This document shows, piece by piece, positions 41,116-46,246 of a stretch of DNA of 46,246 nt. Each line of letters opens with the position of its first letter. The stretch's first letter is position 1. The position numbers and the translations under genes were made by a program. Origin of the DNA: an uncultured Oscillospiraceae bacterium (GTDB taxonomy: Bacteria > Bacillota > Clostridia > Oscillospirales > Oscillospiraceae); assembly GCA_947624395.1 (NCBI GenBank), contig CANQKA010000007.1, forward strand, positions 1-46,246. Direction: 5' to 3'. Under the pieces are notes generated by a model that made no database searches, was not told the DNA's origin, and saw only the letters and a program-made list of their open reading frames with translations.

Positions 41116-41787
41116 TCACCCCACGATGTAGCCGGAGCCCACCCGCGTGGCGATGAAGTCCCGCAGACCGGCATCCTCCAGCTTGCGCCGCAGGCGGGTC
41201 ACGTTCACGGTCAGGGTGTTTTCCTCCACGTAGGCGTCCATTTGCCACAGTCGGGTCATGAGCGTGTCCCGGCTGACCACCTTGCCCTTGTTTTCCAGCA
41301 GGGTCTGCAAAATGCGAAACTCGTTTTTTGTCAGCTCCACCCGCTTGCCATCGTAGCTCAGGCTGGCGTCGTTCAGGTTCAGCACCGCGCCGTTATGCTC
41401 CAGCACCGGTATCTTCCCGCCCATGTCGTAGGCCCTGCGCAGCACCGCCTGAAGCTTGGCCGTCATCACCTGCAGGTCCACGGGCTTGGGCAGAAAATCG
41501 TCCCCGCCCATGGTCATGGCCATGACGATGTTCATGTTGTCCGACGCAGAGGATATGAACACCACCGGCACGCTGGACACCCGCCGTATCTCACTGCACC
41601 AGTGATAGCCGTTGAAAAATGGCAGCGCGATATCCAGCAGCACCAGGTGGGGGTCATAGTCCAGAAACTCCCCCAGCACGTTCCGGAAGTCCCGGACGCA
41701 CCGGACGGCGTGGCCCCAGGAGCCGATCTGCTTTTCCATGACCTCCGCCAGGGCCCGGTCATCCTCCACGATGAGAATTTTGTACAT
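41116..41787 (-). CDS. OmpR-family response regulator, BceR type
   Basis: This DNA-binding regulator is paired with the next gene (223 residues). The receiver domain (1-115) has acidic Asp9/Asp10, phospho-acceptor Asp52 in LVLLDIALP and Lys101 in LPKPVD. The winged-helix domain (about 130-223) has ELTKNEFRILQTLLEN and the recognition-helix region EENTLTVNVTRLRRKLE with ...IATRVGSGYIVG, all typical of BceR/OmpR. The ATG comes one base after the stop of the carboxypeptidase gene and has a poor ribosome site, so its translation is probably coupled. A predicted target is the BceAB-like operon at 28.6-31.4 kb. Confidence 0.93.
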   Translation of the reverse strand: MYKILIVEDDRALAEVMEKQIGSWGHAVRCVRDFRNVLGEFLDYDPHLVLLDIALPFFNGYHWCSEIRRVSSVPVVFISSASDNMNIVMAMTMGGDDFLPKPVDLQVMTAKLQAVLRRAYDMGGKIPVLEHNGAVLNLNDASLSYDGKRVELTKNEFRILQTLLENKGKVVSRDTLMTRLWQMDAYVEENTLTVNVTRLRRKLEDAGLRDFIATRVGSGYIVG

Positions 41788-41788
41788 C

Positions 41789-43285
41789 TTACAGGTTATA
41801 AAGCTCCGTGTATTTCTTCGTCAGGTGATCCGTATAGGCCGTGGGGTCAAACTTGCCGCAGGCGTTTTCCACCACCTGGGCCGGGGTCAGAAGCCCGCCG
41901 AATTTGTGGACCTTTTCGGTCAGCCACCCGGTCACGCCGCTCAGATCGCCCTTGCTCACCGGACCCCACACGTCCATGTCCTTTTCCATGTTCCGCAGCA
42001 TTTGCGCCCCGTAGGCGCTGCCCAGGGCGTAGGACGGGAAGTAGCCAAAGCTGCCGCCGGACCAGTGGGAATCCTGCAAACACCCCCGCTTGTCGTCCGG
42101 CACGTCCACGCCCAGATACTCCTTGTAGAGCCGGTTCCACGTCGCCGGCACGTCCTTCACTTCCAGCTCGCCGCCGATGAGGGCCTTTTCGATCTCATAG
42201 CGGACCATGACGTGCAGGCAGTAGGTCAGCTCGTCCGCCTCCGTGCGGATGAGGCTGGGTTCCGCCCGGTTCACCGCCCGCCAGAAGGCCTCCGCCGTCA
42301 CGTCCGAGAGCTGCTCCGGGAAGAACTCCTGCATCTTCGGGAAAATGGCCTGGATGAACGGGCGCGACCGGCCGATGATATTCTCATAAAACCGGCTCTG
42401 GCTCTCGTGGACACCCATGGACACGCCCCCGGCCAGACAGGTGTACTGCACCTGGTCCGTGATGTCCATCTCGTACCGGGCGTGACCGCCCTCGTGTATC
42501 ACGGAATACATGGAGCTGGCCACGTCGTCCGTCTTATAGTTGGTGGTGATGCGCACGTCCTTGTTGGTGAAATTCAGCGTGAACGGGTGCTCCGTCTCGC
42601 CGATGCCGCAGTGGGTCCTGTCCAGACCCAGCACCTCCATGAGATAGTCGGAGAATTTCTTCTGCTGCTCCACGGGATACTGCCGGTGCAGGAAGCTGTC
42701 GTCCGGCTGGGGCTTTTCGCCCACGGCTTTGATGAGCGGCACCAGCTTTTCCCGCATCTCGGCGAAAAAGCCGTCCAGATAGGCCGTGTCCACGCCCCGC
42801 TCGTACTCGTTCAGCAGCGCGTCATAAGGAGCCTTGTCCGGGTCGTAATACCCGGCGAACTTCCGGTTATACTCCACCAGCTTTTCCAGGCACGGCCGGA
42901 ACAGCTCAAAATCGCTCTGCTCCTTGGCCCGGTGCCACACGTCGTCCGCCTCGTTCACCAGTTGGGCGTAGGCCATATATTCCTCCGCCGGTATACGCTT
43001 GAGCTGCCGGACAGACCGGGTCAGCTCCTCCGTCTCGCGGGCATGGAGTTGGTCAAGCTCCCCTTTGTGCGCATTCAACACTTCCAACGCCTGGGCCAGC
43101 GCGGGGTCCGTGAGCAGCTTGTGCTGCTCCCCCGCCAGCACGCCCAGGGCCACGCCACGGCCCTCCGCCGTATCCCGCGGCGCCACCGTCACGGCGTCCA
43201 GATACAGCGCGGAGCTGGCCGCGCCAAAGGCGAACAGCTTCTTCTGTGTGCTCTCGATGATTTCTAACGCTTCGTTCAGTTCCAT
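41789..43285 (-). CDS. Metallocarboxypeptidase, M32 family
   Basis: This cytoplasmic zinc carboxypeptidase removes amino acids from peptide C-termini, with broad specificity excluding proline. The 498 residues have the M32 signature HEGGHARYE (zinc motif HExxH, about 264-268) followed by GVHESQSRFYENIIGRS with the third ligand glutamate, then YCLHVMVRYEIEKALI near the end. GGAG lies six bases before the second of two ATG codons; the first is an alternative. No signal peptide. It stands between an AlgX-like gene (12 bases) and the BceRS-like genes (1 base). That makes it an unexpected member of an envelope-related operon, perhaps recycling peptides. Confidence 0.95.
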   Translation of the reverse strand: MELNEALEIIESTQKKLFAFGAASSALYLDAVTVAPRDTAEGRGVALGVLAGEQHKLLTDPALAQALEVLNAHKGELDQLHARETEELTRSVRQLKRIPAEEYMAYAQLVNEADDVWHRAKEQSDFELFRPCLEKLVEYNRKFAGYYDPDKAPYDALLNEYERGVDTAYLDGFFAEMREKLVPLIKAVGEKPQPDDSFLHRQYPVEQQKKFSDYLMEVLGLDRTHCGIGETEHPFTLNFTNKDVRITTNYKTDDVASSMYSVIHEGGHARYEMDITDQVQYTCLAGGVSMGVHESQSRFYENIIGRSRPFIQAIFPKMQEFFPEQLSDVTAEAFWRAVNRAEPSLIRTEADELTYCLHVMVRYEIEKALIGGELEVKDVPATWNRLYKEYLGVDVPDDKRGCLQDSHWSGGSFGYFPSYALGSAYGAQMLRNMEKDMDVWGPVSKGDLSGVTGWLTEKVHKFGGLLTPAQVVENACGKFDPTAYTDHLTKKYTELYNL

Positions 43286-43297
43286 CATAAACTCCTT

Positions 43298-44614
43298 TCA
43301 GTCTGTCACATAAACCTGCGCGTTTGTAATATCCACATTGTCGGGCAGATACGCGGTGAAGCTCCCCTCGCCGGGGATGGCCTCATACACCGCCCCGCCC
43401 GCTTGCACGTATACCAAAGCGTCCACAGCCGTCTCGGGCAGCGTCCCGTTGAGCTTGACGTACCCCTCGGCGGTCAGGCCCGGTTCCTCGCAAGTCATCT
43501 CGCTGTCCACCGCCGACGCCCCGTCCAGCACGGCCTCGTCCCGCACCGCAGCCGGGACCACCGCCGGGTATTGCAGCAGGTATGGCAGCGTCCGCTCCGC
43601 CAGCTCGACCACCACCAGCGTGGCGTCCTGTTGGTCTACATAATCCAGTCTGTAATTGTTCTGTCTGGAAAAATACGCCCTGCCAAAGCTCTGGGCCATA
43701 TAGGGATACAGGCTCCGGCCGGAGGAGTCCCGGAACATGAGAAGGCTCCCGGACGCGCCCTGATTTTCCGTCTCGATAATGATGTCATCCGCCGAATGAA
43801 AGGAACTGGTGTAGTCGAACGTAAATCCCGGGTCCCAGCTGTAATCGGCCTCTACCAGGTCTCCCGTGGGATAGAGCATCTCGTAAAGGTCCCCCGTGTG
43901 ATCCCAGACCGGTGTGAACGGTCCGGCGAAATAGTCCGTCTCTTGCCCCGCCGCCTGCATGATCTGGTCCGCTGCCAGGGCCGCGCCCCGGCTGTGCCAA
44001 TGGCTGTCCCACTGCCAGTAGAGCTCTTCATCCTGTTGGACAAACGGCTCGTAAAGGTTAACATAATTTACGCCCTGCACCGCCAGCGCCTCTTCCAGCC
44101 GCTCCCGGTTACTCCCCTCCGCCACGGTCACATAGCTGGGCGCGTGCTGGGGATAGAGGGTGTACTTGCCGCAGGGAACGGTGAACAGGAACTGCGCGCC
44201 CCGGCTCTCGGCATACTCCTGCATGAGGGCCAGGCTCCGGGCAGCGCACCATATCGCCCGGTCCGTCATCTGGTTCGCGCCGGATAGATCGTTGACCGCC
44301 GCGCCGTAAAAGAGCCACCCGTCCGGGCCTATGAGCACGTCGTCGTTGGCGGAGGTATCAAAGCCGCCGGCGCACAGCCGGTCCCAGGCGGTGATACCCT
44401 CCAGCCGCCCGAAAAAGCCGTTGGCCACATAATTTTGCGCCTCGCTCAGCACGTTCGCGTTGAAGCTGCCGTCCATTTTCCGAAGTCTGGGCACGGCGGC
44501 AGGTACCTCGTTGGCGGCCGCCGGGGCAGGACCCGCGATCAGCATGCCCACGCTGGGGACCAGGCACGCCAGGAAAAACACCGCGGCGAACAGGACGTAT
44601 CCGAATTTCTTCAT
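43298..44614 (-). CDS. AlgX/AlgJ-like SGNH acetyltransferase-associated protein (DHHW type)
   Basis: This exported protein of 438 residues has an N-terminal uncleaved or cleaved signal helix (about 4-27). The SGNH-hydrolase-like domain shows DVLIGPDGWLFYG (about 90-102), a VPCGKYTLYP region and the catalytic pair in WQWDSHWHSRG (Asp-x-His). A serine-containing strand FRDSSGRSLYPYMA comes near residue 300. Such proteins work with MBOAT enzymes to move acetyl groups onto extracellular polysaccharides. The MBOAT gene lies 15 bases upstream on the same transcript. The C-terminal 90 residues are beta-rich with two Cys/Asp segments and may bind glycan. GGGGAGGGG precedes the ATG. Confidence 0.85.
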   Translation of the reverse strand: MKKFGYVLFAAVFFLACLVPSVGMLIAGPAPAAANEVPAAVPRLRKMDGSFNANVLSEAQNYVANGFFGRLEGITAWDRLCAGGFDTSANDDVLIGPDGWLFYGAAVNDLSGANQMTDRAIWCAARSLALMQEYAESRGAQFLFTVPCGKYTLYPQHAPSYVTVAEGSNRERLEEALAVQGVNYVNLYEPFVQQDEELYWQWDSHWHSRGAALAADQIMQAAGQETDYFAGPFTPVWDHTGDLYEMLYPTGDLVEADYSWDPGFTFDYTSSFHSADDIIIETENQGASGSLLMFRDSSGRSLYPYMAQSFGRAYFSRQNNYRLDYVDQQDATLVVVELAERTLPYLLQYPAVVPAAVRDEAVLDGASAVDSEMTCEEPGLTAEGYVKLNGTLPETAVDALVYVQAGGAVYEAIPGEGSFTAYLPDNVDITNAQVYVTD

Positions 44615-44629
44615 CGCGTACCCCTCCCC

Positions 44630-46087
44630 TCAGAATTGCAGGTAGATGAACGGCGCAAAGCCGCTCTGGGCCATATTCATCACGCACAGCGCGAACAGCC
44701 CCAGGCACAGCACATAGGATAGCCCCTGCGCCCAGCTCTTTTCACGCCACGCCGTCCACCACGCGGGGACCAGAGACGCCGCCAGACCGAACGCCAGCAC
44801 GGATACCGCCAGTGGCGTGCAAAGGACCTGCAATTGGAGCGTCCCCGCCGGTTTAAACCGCCAGCCGGCGAACATAGCGCCCAGCATCTGCCACGCCTGG
44901 GCCAGACTTCCGGCCCGGAACAGCACCACGCCCAGCAGTATCACCAGCCATGTGTACAGCCGCAGGACCCACCGTCCGGGTCCGGACTTTTCCAGCTTCC
45001 GCACCGGGATAAGCCCCACGCCCTCCAGCGCGCAGAACGACCCGTGCCAGAGGCCCCACAGCACGAAGTTCCATGCCGCCCCGTGCCACAGGCCCGTCAG
45101 CAGCCACACCACGGCCATGGGAATGAGGATGGACAGCTTGTTGGCCTTGGCCCGGCCATATTTCCGCGCCCATTTCTTGTAAAGCCCCTGCAGCGGTCCG
45201 CTCATGACCAGCGGCATATAGACGTAGTTGCGAAACCACGTGGTCAAACTGATGTGCCAGCGCTTCCAGAAGTCCGTGAGCCCCAACGCCGTATAGGGCC
45301 GGTCGAAGTTCTCCGGCAGCGTAAAGCCGAACACCTGCCCGATGCCGATGGCCATATCGGAATACCCGGCAAAATCGAAGTAGATCTGCACGGCGTACCC
45401 CACCGCGCCCAGCCAGGCCAGCCGTGCGTCCACCACGGTCCCGGCGTAAATGCCGTCCACCAGCTTGCCCACGATGTCCGCGATGAGCAGCTTTTTGGCC
45501 ATACCCACGATGAGCCGCCGGATGCCCCGGGCGGTACCCTCCGCCGAGCACGTGCGCTCCCTGAGCTGGGGCGCGGCGGTCTTCCACCCCACGATAGGGC
45601 CGGATAAAATCGTGGGGAAAAAGGAGATATAAAGGGCCGTGTCCAGAAAACCTTCCGCCATATTCCCCGGCTTGCGATATACCTCGATGACGTAGCTCAG
45701 GGCGGTGAAGGTGAAAAAGGACACGCCCAACGGCAGCGGGATAGACGGCAGAGGGATGTCCGTGCCAAAAAGGGCGTTGATGTTGGCCACGAAAAAGTCC
45801 AGGTATTTGAACACGCCCAGCGCGCCCAGGTCTATGACCGCCGCCACGATCGCCACCGCCCGGCGTTTGCGCTGGTTTTCCAACCCGCCCAGCAGCCGGC
45901 CGGCGCCCCAGTTTATGAGGACGCTGCCCAGCAGCACCGGCACATAGGCCAGCCGCCCGAAGCTGTAAAACACCAGGCTCGCCAGCAGCAGGACCACGTT
46001 TTTGCCCTTGACGCCGGGGACGATATGATACACGGCGAACACTGCCGGGAAAAACACGAACAGAAAGATCGCGCTGGAAAACACCAT
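44630..46087 (-). CDS. MBOAT O-acyltransferase, AlgI/DltB type
   Basis: This multi-pass membrane O-acyltransferase has 485 residues and about eleven helices and passes acetyl (or acyl) groups across the membrane. The family marks are LPLGVSFFTFTALSYVIEVYR, YFDFAGYSDMAIG, NFDRPY...DFWKRWHISL and TGLWHGAAWNFVLWGLWHG with the conserved histidine. AlgI-type features and the SGNH neighbour point to polysaccharide O-acetylation rather than D-alanylation (no dltA/C/D here). ATG at 46087 has AAAGGAGGG upstream; the 19 extra residues in the ORF track run through a terminator hairpin. It is the first gene of the five-gene minus-strand operon ending at bceS. Confidence 0.93.
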   Translation of the reverse strand: MVFSSAIFLFVFFPAVFAVYHIVPGVKGKNVVLLLASLVFYSFGRLAYVPVLLGSVLINWGAGRLLGGLENQRKRRAVAIVAAVIDLGALGVFKYLDFFVANINALFGTDIPLPSIPLPLGVSFFTFTALSYVIEVYRKPGNMAEGFLDTALYISFFPTILSGPIVGWKTAAPQLRERTCSAEGTARGIRRLIVGMAKKLLIADIVGKLVDGIYAGTVVDARLAWLGAVGYAVQIYFDFAGYSDMAIGIGQVFGFTLPENFDRPYTALGLTDFWKRWHISLTTWFRNYVYMPLVMSGPLQGLYKKWARKYGRAKANKLSILIPMAVVWLLTGLWHGAAWNFVLWGLWHGSFCALEGVGLIPVRKLEKSGPGRWVLRLYTWLVILLGVVLFRAGSLAQAWQMLGAMFAGWRFKPAGTLQLQVLCTPLAVSVLAFGLAASLVPAWWTAWREKSWAQGLSYVLCLGLFALCVMNMAQSGFAPFIYLQF

Positions 46088-46112
46088 AGCGCTTCCCTCC
46101 TTTCTTTTGCAA

Positions 46113-46141
46113 AAAGCGGGACGAACAAGTCGTCCCGCTTT
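46113..46141 (-). terminator. Terminator or attenuator in front of the MBOAT operon
   Basis: AAAGCGGGACGA and TCGTCCCGCTTT form a perfect 12-bp stem with a 5-base loop; on the minus strand TTTGC follows. It ends whatever gene lies to the right. It is only about 26 bases before the MBOAT start, so it could also control the operon if that is read through. No separate promoter is visible between hairpin and gene. Confidence 0.75.
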
Positions 46142-46246
46142 CATTCTGCCTCGCAGAGTTCGCCGCCGGAGCGGCGAAAAAAGTCGGATGATTTTTCCCG
46201 GCGGCGTGTACGTCGGGAAAAATTCTTCTCGGCCCGCGCAGTGTGC
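46141..46246 (-). CDS. Possible 3' end of a gene entering from the right (partial)
   Basis: One minus-strand frame is open from the window edge to a TGA at 46143-46141, directly at the foot of the terminator hairpin. It would read HTARAEKNFSRRT... ending SGGELCEAE. It is rich in Arg, Ser and Glu and of low complexity. The MBOAT frame is also open to the edge, so openness alone means little. The region also contains two inverted repeats. This may be the tail of a real gene or non-coding. Confidence 0.2.
   Translation of the reverse strand, partial: HTARAEKNFSRRTRRREKSSDFFRRSGGELCEAE
46161..46223. repeat. Inverted repeats at the right edge
   Basis: CGCCGC-CGGA-GCGGCG (46161-46176) is followed by AAAAAA on the + strand. 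ATTTTTCCCG (46191-46200) pairs with CGGGAAAAAT (46214-46223) around a 13-base loop. The latter is near-symmetric, with T- and A-runs at both feet. Purpose unknown; they may be parts of a terminator or a small mobile palindromic element. Confidence 0.5.

Noticed and set aside
44630-46087. DltB of a teichoic acid D-alanylation operon
   Set aside because: No dltA, dltC or dltD neighbours. The partner is an AlgX-like SGNH protein, which suits O-acetylation.

Overview
The window looks like chromosome from a fairly GC-rich anaerobic Firmicute of class Clostridia. The Oscillospiraceae (Flavonifractor/Lawsonibacter/Oscillibacter type) are the most likely family. This rests on AGGAGG-type ribosome sites, Firmicute promoters (often with an extended -10), a BceRS/BceAB-like module, a LytR-CpsA-Psr protein, a one-piece tmRNA, and a giant secreted protein of a kind I associate with gut Clostridia. 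No database search was possible, so this placement is inference. No phage, transposon, CRISPR array, rRNA or tRNA gene was seen.

Layout. 1-3.7 kb (+): malF-malG-msmX-like sugar ABC transporter; its binding protein probably lies just left of the window. 3.7-4.2 kb (-): two small AT-richer genes with their own promoter. 4.2-5.8 kb (-): smpB, a cyclophilin and tmRNA (ssrA), a trans-translation locus. 5.9-7.1 kb: a short MecA-like adaptor (-) divergent from a Nudix hydrolase (+). 7.1-11.8 kb (+): murA, yycJ-type MBL hydrolase, rlmH, a DUF2007-like gene and a phosphohexomutase, tightly packed and closed by a strong terminator.

11.8-24.9 kb (-): an 11-gene glycan operon. In transcription order it carries CDP-glucose genes rfbF-rfbG-rfbH, a GT87-like membrane glycosyltransferase, a GtrA flippase-like protein, a GT39-like membrane glycosyltransferase, a DRE-TIM aldolase fused to an unusual C-terminal domain, a ThDP enzyme, a HAD phosphatase, a nucleotide-sugar SDR and a GtrB-like GT2. 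25.1-28.6 kb (-): LCP ligase, phosphoglycosyl transferase and glf (UDP-galactopyranose mutase). Together these suggest an envelope glycopolymer started on undecaprenyl phosphate, containing galactofuranose and a CDP-derived 3,6-dideoxy (possibly carbon-branched) sugar, decorated outside the membrane and anchored to the wall by the LCP enzyme.

28.6-32.7 kb (-): BceAB-like ABC exporter and a ferredoxin-type aldo/keto reductase. 32.9-40.0 kb (+): a single 2384-residue secreted protein with four beta-helix-like modules, a series of TCT-x-x-G/CxxC repeats and two C-terminal FN3-like repeats. 40.1-46.1 kb (-): an operon of MBOAT O-acyltransferase, AlgX-like SGNH protein, M32 carboxypeptidase, and a BceR/BceS-like two-component system. 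The two halves of the Bce module are thus separated by about 8.7 kb.

The most novel-looking part is the aldolase-fusion/ThDP pair inside the CDP-dideoxysugar operon, which may build an undescribed C-branched or extended sugar. The giant modular protein and the split Bce module around it come next. Start sites were chosen from ribosome-binding sites; several ORF-track starts are upstream GTG/TTG codons and were trimmed.
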